From the NCBI RefSeq assembly GCF_016863195.1, contig NZ_BOOK01000049.1, positions 1-64,000 on the forward strand: a stretch of DNA of 64,000 bases, given 5' to 3'. The notes under the pieces are model-generated. The model saw only the letters and a program-made list of their open reading frames with translations. It ran no database searches and was not told where the DNA came from. Every line of letters starts with the position of its first letter. Positions within the stretch are counted from its first letter, which is position 1. This stretch comes from Paraplanobispora takensis. GTDB lineage: Bacteria > Actinomycetota > Actinomycetes > Streptosporangiales > Streptosporangiaceae. Of the stretch, positions 6,964 through 15,783 are shown piece after piece. The translations under genes and the position numbers were made by a program.

Positions 6964-9624
6964 GTGGGGATGGGCCGGGGATATGCGCTGGGACGATGGC
7001 CGCTGGTGGGGCGCGGATTCCAGCTTCAGGTGTTCGACGAGCTCTTGCGGGACCCGGCGAGCAAGGGCTTTTTCATCTTCGGCCCCGCGGGAGTGGGAAA
7101 GTCCCGCCTGGGTGAGGAATGCCTGAAACGAGCGCAGGAGAGCGGCCGGCGCGTCGGCCGCGCGACGGCCACCGTCGCCTCCGCCTCGGTGCCCCTGGGG
7201 GCGGTGGCCCATCTGCTGCCCGCCGGGGTCGACCTGAGGGACCCCGTCTCGGGGTTCTCCGCCGTCACCCGGATCATGTCGCGATCCGCCTCGCGCTCGT
7301 CCCCGATGGTGGTCTTCATCGACGACCTGCACCTGCTCGACGCGACCTCGGCGGTGCTGCTGAGACAGTTGATGGACACCGATGCGATCTTCCTGATCGC
7401 CTCGGTGCGCTCGGGTGAGCCGCCGAGCACCGCCGTGGCCGCCCTGACCGGTGGCGACGCCGTCCATGATGTCGACCTGGCCCCCCTCGACCGGCCGGAG
7501 GTCGAAACGCTGCTGGAACGGGTCCTCGGCGGGCCCGTCGGGAGCAACACGGTCAGCCAGCTGTTCACCGTCAGCGGCGGCAACGTCCTGTACCTGCGTG
7601 AGCTGGTGATGGGGATGACGGCGGACGGCAGCCTCGACAGCGACGGTGAGCTGTGGGAGACGGCTCCGGGCCGTGTGTCGGGAACCCGGCGCCTGCGGGA
7701 CCTCATCATCCGTCGCCGGCTGTCGGCCGCGCCTCCCGCGAGCCGGCGCGTGCTCGACCTGCTGGCGCTGTGCGAGCCGTTGTCGATGGCCCGGCTGGCC
7801 AGGGAGGTCTCCCCGCACACACTGCACCGGCTGGAGGAGCAGGGACTGATCGTCGTCAGCCGTGACGGGCGCCGTACCGCGGTCCGGCTGGCCCATCCCC
7901 TGTACGGCGAGGTCCTGCGCGACGACATGACCGCGGTGCGCCACCGGGAGACGCTGCTGGGCCACATCGCCGCGCTGAACGACAGCGGAGCCCGCCGGCG
8001 CGAGGACGCGATCCACCTGGCCACCTACCAGCTGGCGGCCACGGGCACGGCGGATCCCGCGCTCCTCGTCCAGGCCGCCTCCCTGGCCACCCACACGCGC
8101 CAGTACGCGTGCGCGCTCTCGCTCCTGCGGGCCGTCCCCGAGGAGCGACACGACCTCCAGGTCCGGTTGCTGCTGGGCAAGACGCTCTACGAGGCGGGTG
8201 AATTCGAGGAGGCGGAGGCCGTGCTGGCCGAGGCCGACGCGCTGGCCCGCGGGGAGCAGGAGGTCCTGGCCGTGGTGTCCCAGCGGGTTCAGAACCTCAG
8301 CTGGGGCCTGGGGACCACCTACCGGAACCTTCTCGACGTGATCGCCGAGGCCCGCCGCCGTCTCGTCAGCCCTCCCGCCCACCACGTCCTCGCGGTCGCC
8401 GAAGCCGCGGGTTCCTTCGCCGTGGGGGAGCTGGAGCGCAGCCTCGCGCTGCTCGAACCCCTGCCCCTGGAGCGGGGGGACCGGCCGGACGTGATGACGT
8501 GGCTGGTCGCCGTGACGACCAGATCGATAAATCTGGCGTTCCTGGGACGGGGGGAGGAGGCGGTCGACTGGGCACGGCGCGCCGTCGCCGTCGGCGCGGC
8601 CGTCGACGCCGAAGCCTACTCGCTGACCACGCACGAGGCGGCGCAGCAGTCCGTCCTGGTCCTGGCCCTGGCGGAGAGCGGCGACCTGGTCCAGGCCCGG
8701 TCGGTGGGCAGGCGGGCCCACGAGGCGATCGCCCAGGGGCTGGTGAGCGTCGAGCACAAGCTGCTGGCCTTCCACCTGGGGCGCGTGGCGTGGCTGGCGG
8801 GTCACCCCGCGCAGGCCCGCCGCTGGTACGCCGAGGTCGTCCGGGCCTCGCGGCCCCACACCGCGGTCCTGCTGCCCATGGCGCTGGCCGGGCTGGCGGC
8901 GGCCGCCGCCGTGCAAGGTGACGTCGAGGCGGCCGAGGCCGCCCTGGCCGAGCACGGCAGGCTGGCGTGCGCCGTACGTTTTCCCGAGGAGTACCTGGGA
9001 GAGGCCTGGCTGCACGCCGCCCGGGGCGAGCTCTCCCGTGCCCGTGCCGTACTCGCGGCGGCCGCGCAGGACGCCAGAAGCCGCGGTCACGTCGCCTTCG
9101 AGTCCATCCTGCTGACCGACATCGTCCGGCTCGGAGGGGCCGGCGAGGTCGCGGAGCGGCTGGCGGAGATCGGTGAGGCGAGCGGCGGCCGATTCCACCG
9201 GGCCCGCGCGCGGCTGGCCGCCGCGTGGAGCACGCAGTCCCCCGACCTCCTGCTTTCGGCGTCCGAGGAGATGGAGGCCATCGGCGCCGACCTGCTGGCG
9301 GCCGAGGCCGCCGGCACCGCGGCCGCGATCCTCAAGCGGACCGGTCACTCCCGCCGCAGCCAGGCCGCGGCGGTCCGCGCGCAGGCTCTGTCGGCCCGCT
9401 GCGAGGAGGCCAGGACGCCGGCTCTCACGACCGGCCGGACCACTGCGGAGCTGACGACGAGGGAGCGGGAGATCGCGCTGCTGGCGTCAGCGGGCATCTC
9501 CAGCAAGGACATCGCCGCGAAACTAAGCATCTCCGCCCGTACCGTCGACAATCATCTGCGACACGTCTACATGAAGCTCGGCATCACCACCCGCCGGGAA
9601 CTGTCCGCCCGGCTCTACGACTGA
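6964..9624 (+). CDS. LAL-type LuxR-family ATPase regulator
   Basis: Up to 886 residues from a GTG start; an ATG two codons later is an alternative, and ribosome sites are weak for both. The N-terminal AAA-type ATPase shows Walker A GPAGVGKSRLGEE (40-52) and Walker B MVVFIDDLHLLD (about 115-126). A long middle part of helical TPR-like repeats follows. The C-terminal LuxR helix-turn-helix (LTTREREIALLASAGISSKD... about 829-886) has the usual STAR-TVDNHLRHVYMKL pattern. LAL regulators are common pathway-specific activators of natural-product clusters in actinomycetes. Its place directly after the peptide operon and before a SARP gene suggests that it controls the peptide genes. Its 3' end overlaps the convergent SARP gene by 10 bases. 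Confidence 0.92.
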   Translation: MGMGRGYALGRWPLVGRGFQLQVFDELLRDPASKGFFIFGPAGVGKSRLGEECLKRAQESGRRVGRATATVASASVPLGAVAHLLPAGVDLRDPVSGFSAVTRIMSRSASRSSPMVVFIDDLHLLDATSAVLLRQLMDTDAIFLIASVRSGEPPSTAVAALTGGDAVHDVDLAPLDRPEVETLLERVLGGPVGSNTVSQLFTVSGGNVLYLRELVMGMTADGSLDSDGELWETAPGRVSGTRRLRDLIIRRRLSAAPPASRRVLDLLALCEPLSMARLAREVSPHTLHRLEEQGLIVVSRDGRRTAVRLAHPLYGEVLRDDMTAVRHRETLLGHIAALNDSGARRREDAIHLATYQLAATGTADPALLVQAASLATHTRQYACALSLLRAVPEERHDLQVRLLLGKTLYEAGEFEEAEAVLAEADALARGEQEVLAVVSQRVQNLSWGLGTTYRNLLDVIAEARRRLVSPPAHHVLAVAEAAGSFAVGELERSLALLEPLPLERGDRPDVMTWLVAVTTRSINLAFLGRGEEAVDWARRAVAVGAAVDAEAYSLTTHEAAQQSVLVLALAESGDLVQARSVGRRAHEAIAQGLVSVEHKLLAFHLGRVAWLAGHPAQARRWYAEVVRASRPHTAVLLPMALAGLAAAAAVQGDVEAAEAALAEHGRLACAVRFPEEYLGEAWLHAARGELSRARAVLAAAAQDARSRGHVAFESILLTDIVRLGGAGEVAERLAEIGEASGGRFHRARARLAAAWSTQSPDLLLSASEEMEAIGADLLAAEAAGTAAAILKRTGHSRRSQAAAVRAQALSARCEEARTPALTTGRTTAELTTREREIALLASAGISSKDIAAKLSISARTVDNHLRHVYMKLGITTRRELSARLYD

Positions 9625-10502
9625 AGACCACCGCGCGACGCGGTCCGCGGCAGCCCGCGGCCGCGGCCGACGGCCCGCTGAGAGTGCACGGTCGCGGAAT
9701 GCCCCCGGCCCGAAGGCTCGCCCGGGGGCGGAACCAACGAGCCGCGAACGGCGTGATCATCTCGGCGGAGCACGGAAAGATGCAGGTCGCACAGTTCGGC
9801 GGACAGGTCCAGGCCGAGCCGGTCGCCGAGCGTCGCGGTGGCCCGGTCCCAGGCCGAGATCGCCCCCGCCACGTCGCCGCCCAGATAGTAGGCGCGCATC
9901 AGATGCGCCCAGGAGGTCTCCCGGAAGGGCGCGGCGGCCAGTATGTCGAGGATCTCCGGGATGAGATCGATCGTACGGCCGCGGCACAGACGGGCCTCCA
10001 CCAGCCGTTCCCGCGCCGTCAGGTGCAGTTCGTCGAGGGCGACGAATCGGGACCTCAGCCGTTCGGAGGCGGTGCAGTCCTGCCCGATGGGCCCCTGCCA
10101 CAGCTGGAGGGCCCGGGCGAGGGTCGTCTCCGCCGCGCCGGCGCACCGCGCGAGCAACTCGGTGAAGCCCCGGGCGGTCAGCCGTTTGAACTGCACCGCG
10201 TCGACCTCCTCGGGGGCGGCCAGCAGGCGATAGCCGCCTCCGCCTCCTCTCAGGGTGCTCAGGCGCTCGCGCAGGCCCAGGGGCGCCAGCTGGCCGCGTA
10301 GGCGGGCCACGTGCAACCGCAGGTTCTTGCGAGCCGAGTCGGGCGGGTCGTCCCACAGGGACCCCATCAGCTGCTCCACCGAAACGAAGCGTCCCTCCTC
10401 GAGGAGGAGCGCGGCGAGCAGGCCCCTGATCGGGGCCGAGGCGATGACGCAAGAGGTGTCACCGGTCTCGACCTGGACGCGCCCCAGCAGGCGGAAGAGC
10501 AT
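9615..10502 (-). CDS. SARP/AfsR-type transcriptional activator
   Basis: 295 residues. I choose the ATG that follows GGAGAAAGG (7-base spacing) and begins MLFRLLGRVQV, the usual opening of a SARP; the frame is open further upstream but reads as non-coding Arg/Ser-rich sequence. An OmpR-like winged helix (about 1-100, with the arginine/leucine-rich recognition segment NLRLHVARLRGQLAPLGL) is followed by a BTAD helical domain (about 105-245, ending WDRATATLGDRLGLDLSAELCDLH). SARPs bind direct heptameric repeats and activate secondary-metabolite operons. A candidate repeat pair lies in the GRAS/peptide spacer at 2788-2804. Confidence 0.9.
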   Translation of the reverse strand: MLFRLLGRVQVETGDTSCVIASAPIRGLLAALLLEEGRFVSVEQLMGSLWDDPPDSARKNLRLHVARLRGQLAPLGLRERLSTLRGGGGGYRLLAAPEEVDAVQFKRLTARGFTELLARCAGAAETTLARALQLWQGPIGQDCTASERLRSRFVALDELHLTARERLVEARLCRGRTIDLIPEILDILAAAPFRETSWAHLMRAYYLGGDVAGAISAWDRATATLGDRLGLDLSAELCDLHLSVLRRDDHAVRGSLVPPPGEPSGRGHSATVHSQRAVGRGRGLPRTASRGGLQS

Positions 10503-10653
10503 TGCGTGACCTTTCTCCGGCACTCGATCGAACGGTCCTCGAAGCGATCGGCGGCCGGTCGCGCCCGGCCGCCTCTCCGCGCGCCTCGACGATCGGCGCG
10601 CATGCGTGCTCCTCAAGGATGCGGAGGCGGCCGGCGACGGTCCTGAGTGATGT

Positions 10654-11109
10654 CTACTCAACTTGCGTCAGGGGGCGGTCGCCTCTCGGCCGGTACGGCA
10701 GCCGGACGCGCAGCACCGCGGGCAGGATCACCGGCGCGTGCCCGAACACCATGGACATCACGAAGCCGAGGAACAACGCGTGCAGCGCCGCGTCGTAGAG
10801 GTACGGCCCGGCCGCCAGACCGCTCGCCGCCCACAGGATCCCGGCCGTCGCGAGCCAGCCGTACCCGGCCAGCAGGGGGAGCCGCGCGAGGGCGGGACGG
10901 GCCTCGGGCGTGGCTCCGGGCTTCGCGGGGGAGGCGGCGGGACGGGCCCCGGGTTCCGCCGGAGACGCGGCGGGGAGACGGGCCTCGGGCGTGGCGTCGG
11001 GTTCCGCCGGGGAGGTGGCGGCCGGAGCGTTCTGCGGGGGCCGGCGACGCCCGCGTGGGGGCGCCGCCGTCGGTTCTGTGGCCACGGCCGGGCTCTCTCC
11101 GCTGATCAT
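10654..11109 (-). CDS. Short membrane protein, fragment of an NnrS-like family
   Basis: 151 residues. The first ~75 are a low-complexity Ala/Pro/Glu/Arg stretch built of near-repeats (SPAEPxAxPEAR). The rest has two membrane segments, LLAGYGWLATAGILWAASGL and LYDAALHALFLGFVMSMVFGHAP, with the phrase FGHAPVILPAVL. That phrase is typical of the C-terminal half of much larger polytopic heme/copper-associated proteins of the NnrS kind (family memory, not a search). The intact family has many more helices on both sides, so this looks like a remnant that has kept a start codon and a DosR-like box about 80 bases upstream (11183-11196). It could still make a two-helix protein. Low confidence on family and on function. 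Confidence 0.45.
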   Translation of the reverse strand: MISGESPAVATEPTAAPPRGRRRPPQNAPAATSPAEPDATPEARLPAASPAEPGARPAASPAKPGATPEARPALARLPLLAGYGWLATAGILWAASGLAAGPYLYDAALHALFLGFVMSMVFGHAPVILPAVLRVRLPYRPRGDRPLTQVE

Positions 11110-11182
11110 CGCGTGGAACTGACGCGGTCAAGCCTAGGTTCCGACATCCCGCCGGGGATCGGGCGTAAAGGCCGTTACCGCG

Positions 11183-11196
11183 GGGACCAAAGTCCC
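11183..11196. promoter_or_regulatory. DosR/DevR-like box A
   Basis: GGGACCAAAGTCCC, a near-perfect palindrome matching the known DosR core (GGGACT-N2-AGTCCC type). Its centre is 80 bases from the start of the leftward short membrane protein and it lies in a divergent promoter region. Confidence 0.65.
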
Positions 11197-11308
11197 GCAT
11201 CACCCGTCCCGCCGGGACGCTTCGCGGCCGAGACGCCCTGCGACTGCCGGGAATCCCGGGGGCCCCGGTCCCCGGACGACGGCATGCTCGTTCCGGCGCG
11301 GACAGGAG

Positions 11309-11322
11309 AGGACTTTGGTCCC
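11309..11322. promoter_or_regulatory. DosR/DevR-like box B
   Basis: AGGACTTTGGTCCC, centred about 45 bases before the ATG of the pyridoxamine-oxidase-fold gene. That spacing would put transcription start close to the ATG if the activator sits near -42, so the mRNA may be nearly leaderless. Confidence 0.65.
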
Positions 11323-11359
11323 TGACCTCGCACGCAGGCGATCGGCGATGCTGGAAGGT

Positions 11360-11770
11360 ATGAAACTCGACTCTGCCGGTCTGCGGGTGCTCTCCCATGA
11401 GGAGTGCATGAATCTGCTGGCGACGGCGCCGATCGGGCGGATCGTCTTCACCGATCGGGCCCTCCCGGCGGTGCAGCCGGTCAACTTCGTGCTGGACGGC
11501 GCCGACATCGTCATCCGCACGACGGTCGGCTCCAAGCTGGCCGCGGCGACCCGCCGGGCCATCGTGGCCTTCGAGGCCGACGCCTTCGACTCGGAGGGCC
11601 GGACCGGCTGGTCGGTGACGGTGGTGGGGCACGCGCGGGCGGTGGACGACCCGGCGGAGGCCGAGCGGCTGGCGGGGCTGCCGCTGACGCCGTGGGCGCC
11701 GGGCAGCCGGGACCATTTCATCGTCATCGCGGCCGAACAGGTGTCCGGCCGCGAGATCACCGGCGGCTGA
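11360..11770 (+). CDS. Pyridoxamine 5'-phosphate oxidase-fold flavin protein
   Basis: 136 residues from the ATG opening MKLDSAGLRVLSHEEC; an in-frame ATG four codons earlier and a TTG at 11315 are possible but the TTG would lie inside the DosR-like box. The split-barrel fold is clear from LLATAPIGRIVFTDRALPAVQPVNFVLDG (short phrases IGRIVFT and PAVQPVNF), TTVGSKLAAA and SVTVVGHARAV. Such proteins bind FMN, F420 or heme, and DosR regulons of actinobacteria regularly contain them. Reductase activity on a small oxidised substrate is likely; the substrate is unknown. The 3' end overlaps the convergent radical SAM gene by 14 bases. Confidence 0.85.
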   Translation: MKLDSAGLRVLSHEECMNLLATAPIGRIVFTDRALPAVQPVNFVLDGADIVIRTTVGSKLAAATRRAIVAFEADAFDSEGRTGWSVTVVGHARAVDDPAEAERLAGLPLTPWAPGSRDHFIVIAAEQVSGREITGG

Positions 11771-13130
11771 TCCCGCCGTCCGCGCCGAGACAGCGCGCCA
11801 GCTCGTCCCGGTAGGGGAAGCTCCCGGGCACGTACGAGCACCAGGGCTCCTCGGCGAGGGCGTCGCCGCCGACGGCGTAGGCGCGGGAGCGGGAGCCGCC
11901 GCACACGGTGCGGAACTCGCAGGCGCCGCACCGCCCGGCCAGCCGGTCGGGGTCGCGCAGCGCGGTGAACACCGGGGAGGTCCGGTAGATCTCGGCCAGC
12001 GGCCGGTCCCGGAGGTTGCCGGCGGACAGCGGCAGGAATCCCGACGGGGAGACCTCCCCTGTGTGGGAGACGAACACCAGGCCGCGGCCGGCACCGACGT
12101 CGATCGGCGGGCGGCGGGTGCGGGTGGCGCGGACCAGGCCTGAGTGTACGGCGCGCCGCCGCAGGCTCTCATAGAGCGGTCCCAGGCCGAGTGCGGCGAC
12201 GTGGTCGGCGCCGTGCTCGTGCAGGATGTGCCGCTGGATGGCGACCCGGCGGAAATGATGGGCCTCGGTGGCCTTGACCGGGACGGCGGCTCCGACGTCG
12301 TAGGCGAAGTTCAGGACGTCCTCGGTCTCGGCGGCGCTCAGCGAGGTCAGACTGCGGCCCCGGCCGGTGGGGACGAGCAGGAACAGGCTCCACAGCAGCG
12401 CTCCCCGGTCGCGCACCAGGCGGGCGATGTCGGGCAGGTCCATCAGGTTGGTACGGGTGACGGTGGTGTTGACCTGCACTTTGAGCCCGGCCTCGCGGGC
12501 CTGCCGCCAGGCGGCGAGGGTCCGGCCGAACACGCCGCCGAAGCCGCGGAAGTCATCGTGCCGGGCGGCGGTGGCGCCGTCGAGGCTGAGGGAGATCACC
12601 GAGGCGCCGGCGTCGCGCAGGCGGGTGAGGGCGGCGGGGGTCAGGGCGGGGGTGGCCGAGGGGGAGACGGAGGGGGAAAGGCCGAGTTCGCGGGCGCGGC
12701 GGACCAGGTCGTACAGGTCGGGCCGTTCGAAGGGGTCGCCGCCGGTGATGACGAACAGCGGGGCGGGACGGCCGAATGCGGCGATCTGCCGCATCAGGCC
12801 GGTGGCCTCGGCGGTGGTCAGCTCGGCGGGGTCGCGGTCGGGGCGGGCCTCGGCCCGGCAGTGCAGGCAGGCCAGCGGGCAGGCGCGGGTGGCCTCCCAG
12901 ATGACGATGAACGGGGCGGTGGCGACATCGCGGTGGACGTACCGTACCGGGCGCGGGCGCCGCTCTCCCGCGCCCGGCGTCTCCGCCGCGACGGATGCGG
13001 CGGAGTCGTCCGCCGCGACCGCCGTACCCGGGGCGCCCGCCGCGACCGCCGTACCCGGGGCGCCCGCCGCGACCGCCGTACCCGGGGCGCCCGTCGCGAC
13101 GGGCGTGCCCGGGGCGGCCGGGGGGTTCAT
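11757..13130 (-). CDS. Radical SAM/SPASM protein (TIGR04053-like)
   Basis: 457 residues starting in an ATGA overlap with the nitronate monooxygenase stop, so the two genes are translationally coupled. After a repetitive Ala/Gly/Pro/Val N-terminus (see repeat 13012-13119) comes the radical SAM core: cluster motif CPLACLHC (C-x3-C-x2-C), ITGGDPFERPDL, SLDGATAARHD. A C-terminal SPASM-type auxiliary cluster region (CGACEFRTVCGGSRSRAYA... then PWC) follows, resembling the AhbD/NirJ heme-modifying branch. I read it as the TIGR04053 group from memory. Known relatives act in heme biosynthesis or peptide maturation, but this subgroup has no settled reaction. DosR-like control suggests a job under low oxygen or nitric oxide. 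Confidence 0.88.
   Translation of the reverse strand: MNPPAAPGTPVATGAPGTAVAAGAPGTAVAAGAPGTAVAADDSAASVAAETPGAGERRPRPVRYVHRDVATAPFIVIWEATRACPLACLHCRAEARPDRDPAELTTAEATGLMRQIAAFGRPAPLFVITGGDPFERPDLYDLVRRARELGLSPSVSPSATPALTPAALTRLRDAGASVISLSLDGATAARHDDFRGFGGVFGRTLAAWRQAREAGLKVQVNTTVTRTNLMDLPDIARLVRDRGALLWSLFLLVPTGRGRSLTSLSAAETEDVLNFAYDVGAAVPVKATEAHHFRRVAIQRHILHEHGADHVAALGLGPLYESLRRRAVHSGLVRATRTRRPPIDVGAGRGLVFVSHTGEVSPSGFLPLSAGNLRDRPLAEIYRTSPVFTALRDPDRLAGRCGACEFRTVCGGSRSRAYAVGGDALAEEPWCSYVPGSFPYRDELARCLGADGGISRR
13012..13119 (-). repeat. 27-bp coding tandem repeat, four copies
   Basis: Three identical 27-base units (13012-13038, 13039-13065, 13066-13092) and a diverged fourth (13093-13119) encode AAGAPGTAV-like nonapeptides at the N-terminus of the radical SAM protein. 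Identical units imply recent copy-number change. The encoded tail is probably unstructured. Confidence 0.9.
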
Positions 13131-14599
13131 GATGTGCTCCCTTCTCCGTGGCCGGTGCCGAGCAGATAGCCGACGACGTCGGCGGCGGTGTGGTCGTCGG
13201 GCAGGTCGCCGAGGAAGGCCAGGTCGGTGCCGAGGGTGAGCAGCGGCGGTTCGGCGTAGCCGTCGGAGCGGTGCTGGCCCAGGCCGATGGCGCCGACCAG
13301 ACCGTTGCACAGGCAGCGGCGCCCGTCGGTGTCGGCGAGGGCGCGGCCCTTGCGGAGGTGGGCGTCGACGGGTTCGGCCGGGCAGCGGTAGCCGAGTGCG
13401 CCGCCGGGTTTGAGGTACGGCGTGCGCAGATGTCCCAGGTCGCACAGGCGAGGCCGGTCGGCGTAGACGGAGGCGTCGGAAAGGGTGCCGGGGACGTCGG
13501 CGACCTTGAAGGGGAACCCGGCCGGTGAGGCGTGCGGGTCGTTGCGGACGGTCAGGGTGCCGTCGGCGGCGCGGCGCAGCAGTGCGCGTCTGAGGGCGTC
13601 GTCCAGGCCGGACTCGCGGCACAGCGCGAAGGCGGTGCCGACCTGGACGCCGGAGGCGCCGGTCAGCAGCGCCCGGGCCAGGCCGCGGGGACCGGCGTGG
13701 CCGCCGGCCAGCCAGAACGGCAGGCCGAGCGCGGCGACCTTGGCCGTGTCGGGGTGGTCGCGGGGCCCGTACACGGGTTCTCCGGCCTCGTCGAGCCGCA
13801 TGCGGCCGCGCGGGGGAGCGCTGTGGCCGCCGGCGGAGGGGCCTTCCAGGACGAAGCCGTCGGGCCGGGTCTCGGGCCTGCGCGCCAGGTAGGCGGCCAG
13901 GACGTCGGAGGAGACGATGGCCAGCAGCCGGGGCCGTTTCAGGCCGGGCAGCCGGGTGCCGGCGAGCAGATCGGCCGGGTCGAGGCCGGTGGTGTGGCGG
14001 TCGTCGGAGGTGGCTCCGGCGACGGTGACCGACACCTCGGCGGGGCGATGGGCGGCGAGGGCGTCGAGCAGCCGGGGGATCTCCGAGGGGATGCCCGCAC
14101 CCATGAGCACGTAGTCGGCTCCGGCCAGCAGCGCGCCGTAGGCCGCGGCGGGCGTGGCCATCTGGATCTTCTCCAGATAGTTGACGCCGACGGGGCCGTC
14201 GTGTCCTTCGCGGGCGAGGAACACCTCGGCGAAGTTGGCGGCGACGGTGAGCTCGGTGCGGTCGCGGTTCGGGCGCAGGCCGAGCCGGGGCACGGGCCGG
14301 TACGGCGTGCCGGGGGCGATGCCGCCGGGGACGTGGTAGCGGGCCAGGACGCGGTCGGCGACGCCGGGCAGGGGCAGGGCGGTCAGGGCGCGGCGCAGGT
14401 CGCCTCCGGGGTCGCCCTGCTGGAGGCGGCGGGCGAGCATGACGTCCAAGGCGACGCCGGAGACCACACCGAGTTGCCCGGTGCGGGCGACGGCCCGGGC
14501 GAGCCGCCACCCGGACACGCCCACCCCCATGCCGCCCTGGATGATCCGGGGAAGCCTGTCCGGGGGTGCGGCGCCGGTGGACGGTTCGGCGATCGTCAC
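13127..14599 (-). CDS. Nitronate monooxygenase-like FMN enzyme
   Basis: 490 residues from GTG, 8 bases after AGGAGG. The 2-nitropropane-dioxygenase barrel is evident: IIQGGMGVGVSGWRLARAVA at the N-terminus, the FMN phosphate region (VLEGPSAGGHSAPPRG and WLAGGHAGPRGLARAL), and GASGVQVGTAFALCRES near the end of the barrel. It is longer than classical nitronate monooxygenases, with an extra ~120-residue C-terminal region rich in Cys (CDLG, YRCPAE, RRCLCNGLVG). Related enzymes oxidise nitronates or reduce enoyl substrates. It heads a two-gene operon with the radical SAM gene and has a DosR-like box about 107 bases upstream. I infer nitro/nitronate or related detoxification linked to the radical SAM reaction; the substrate is not known. 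Confidence 0.85.
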   Translation of the reverse strand: MTIAEPSTGAAPPDRLPRIIQGGMGVGVSGWRLARAVARTGQLGVVSGVALDVMLARRLQQGDPGGDLRRALTALPLPGVADRVLARYHVPGGIAPGTPYRPVPRLGLRPNRDRTELTVAANFAEVFLAREGHDGPVGVNYLEKIQMATPAAAYGALLAGADYVLMGAGIPSEIPRLLDALAAHRPAEVSVTVAGATSDDRHTTGLDPADLLAGTRLPGLKRPRLLAIVSSDVLAAYLARRPETRPDGFVLEGPSAGGHSAPPRGRMRLDEAGEPVYGPRDHPDTAKVAALGLPFWLAGGHAGPRGLARALLTGASGVQVGTAFALCRESGLDDALRRALLRRAADGTLTVRNDPHASPAGFPFKVADVPGTLSDASVYADRPRLCDLGHLRTPYLKPGGALGYRCPAEPVDAHLRKGRALADTDGRRCLCNGLVGAIGLGQHRSDGYAEPPLLTLGTDLAFLGDLPDDHTAADVVGYLLGTGHGEGSTS

Positions 14600-14696
14600 G
14601 GGGGAGACCTCCTGCTCGGCGGCGGTTCGGCTGGCGCGGTACCGGCCGGGTACGGGCGCGGGAGAGATTCAACCGGGCCGGTGCGGGGGCGGCGTA

Positions 14697-14710
14697 GTGA
14701 CCAAAGTCCC
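14697..14710. promoter_or_regulatory. DosR/DevR-like box C
   Basis: GTGACCAAAGTCCC, followed by GAA; on the minus strand it reads TTCGGGACTTTGGTCAC, close to the extended DosR consensus. It lies upstream of the nitronate monooxygenase/radical SAM operon. Confidence 0.65.
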
Positions 14711-14839
14711 GAAGGCGGAGGTCGCCGGTCACCTGCGGGCGCCTGCCGCGGCGGAGGGCTCCGGGCCGGCAGCCGGCAGGCCCCGCCCCGAGTCGGCCCC
14801 CTCGCGGACCTCCTCGCCGGGCCGGGAAGCAGGACCGTC

Positions 14840-15334
14840 CTACTGGACCGAGAACAGGACGGTGCCCACTGCGACGAACGCCGCACCCGTGCCCATGAGC
14901 ACCGCGCCCAGGCCGATCGCCAGGGAGGTGACCTGCCAGGCCTGGTAGGCGCTCATCAACGAGGCGCGCAGGGTCTCGCCCATGAAGGCCGTCTGGCGCA
15001 GCGTGGCCAGCGCGGAGTCCTCGCCTCCGGCGGCGTGCAGGTCGGCGCTGATCTCCGAATAGCTCCGCCCCCCGGTGGCCTTGCGCACGTTGTCGCCGAT
15101 CATCTCGGAGAAGACACGGGCGTGGGTGCCGTTCTCCACCCGGCGTCCGGCGTAACGGCTGCGCTCGGCGGACAGGCCCTTCTCCGGAAAGGTGATCTTC
15201 TGGCGGATGAGCTCGTCGCGGATCTCCTCCTTTCCGCGCATGCCGCGCACCGTCATCACGGCACCCGCCGTCAGCATGGCGACACCCACGCCGCCCAGCA
15301 GCAGCATCACCGTCAGTCCTCGCACGTTGTTCAC
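14840..15334 (-). CDS. Two-helix membrane protein of the DosR-like cluster
   Basis: 164 residues. The start is the GTG preceded by AAGGAG, opening MNNVRGLTVMLLLGG. One membrane helix lies at about 8-26 and a second near the C-terminus (ITSLAIGLGAVLMGTGAAFVA region, about 140-160), enclosing a ~110-residue hydrophilic domain (KEEIRDELIRQKITFPEKG, then SEISADLHAAGGEDSALATL). That domain presumably faces the outside, since both ends would be inside. Actinobacteria carry similar uncharacterised proteins; I cannot name a function. It faces the DsbA gene across a spacer with DosR-like sites. Confidence 0.65.
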   Translation of the reverse strand: MNNVRGLTVMLLLGGVGVAMLTAGAVMTVRGMRGKEEIRDELIRQKITFPEKGLSAERSRYAGRRVENGTHARVFSEMIGDNVRKATGGRSYSEISADLHAAGGEDSALATLRQTAFMGETLRASLMSAYQAWQVTSLAIGLGAVLMGTGAAFVAVGTVLFSVQ

Positions 15335-15783
15335 CGGTTCTTCTCCTTGCCGACTCCGGCTCCGGCTCACGATGAGAGGAGCTCCACGGGATGGGGCGGC
15401 CGGCCTGTGACCGGTCCGAGGCGGGACCTTTCTCCGCCAGGTCCGCAAAGGGAGGTCCGCAAAGAGAAGAGTCGGCCGCGGCACGGGGATCGGACAGAGC
15501 CACCGGTCCCCGATATCCGGGCTGAAAGTCCCATCGGCGAGCCCGGACGGGGACGGTGTCACTCCCGCCCGGCGGGAACTACGGGGCCCGGATGCCCGAT
15601 CCGGGACGGAGGTCGCCGCCGTAAGGGACCTTCGGCCCCGGCGCATCCGGGCGGTCCTGCGGCAAGGTGGACGGCGGGTACTGACACCGCGTGCATCCCG
15701 CACGCCGGAGCGTGACCGTGAGGCGGGCGACGACGCGGCACGCCGTACCCGATCTCCCATCTCCCGCAGGAGCGAGGACGAGC
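15335..15783. promoter_or_regulatory. 449-base divergent region with DosR-like sites D and E
   Basis: No credible gene is seen here. Candidate boxes are GGGCTGAAAGTCCC (15529-15542) and GGGACCTTCGGCCC (15625-15638), with a weaker GGGACCTTTCTCCG (15423-15436). Each matches the DosR core imperfectly. Together they suggest shared control of the leftward membrane protein and the rightward DsbA-VKOR operon. A ribosome site (GGAGCGAGG) closes the region on the right. Confidence 0.5.

Noticed and set aside
6889-9348. 819-codon minus-strand frame opposite the LuxR gene
   Set aside because: Composition is Gly/Gln/Arg/Asp-rich with no domain. It mirrors the high third-position GC of the real LuxR frame.
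11757-15503. A 1248-codon open frame spanning several genes on the minus strand
   Set aside because: Only its last 457 codons are a real gene (radical SAM). The rest is Arg/Pro/Ala-rich noise antisense to, or out of frame with, the monooxygenase and membrane genes.
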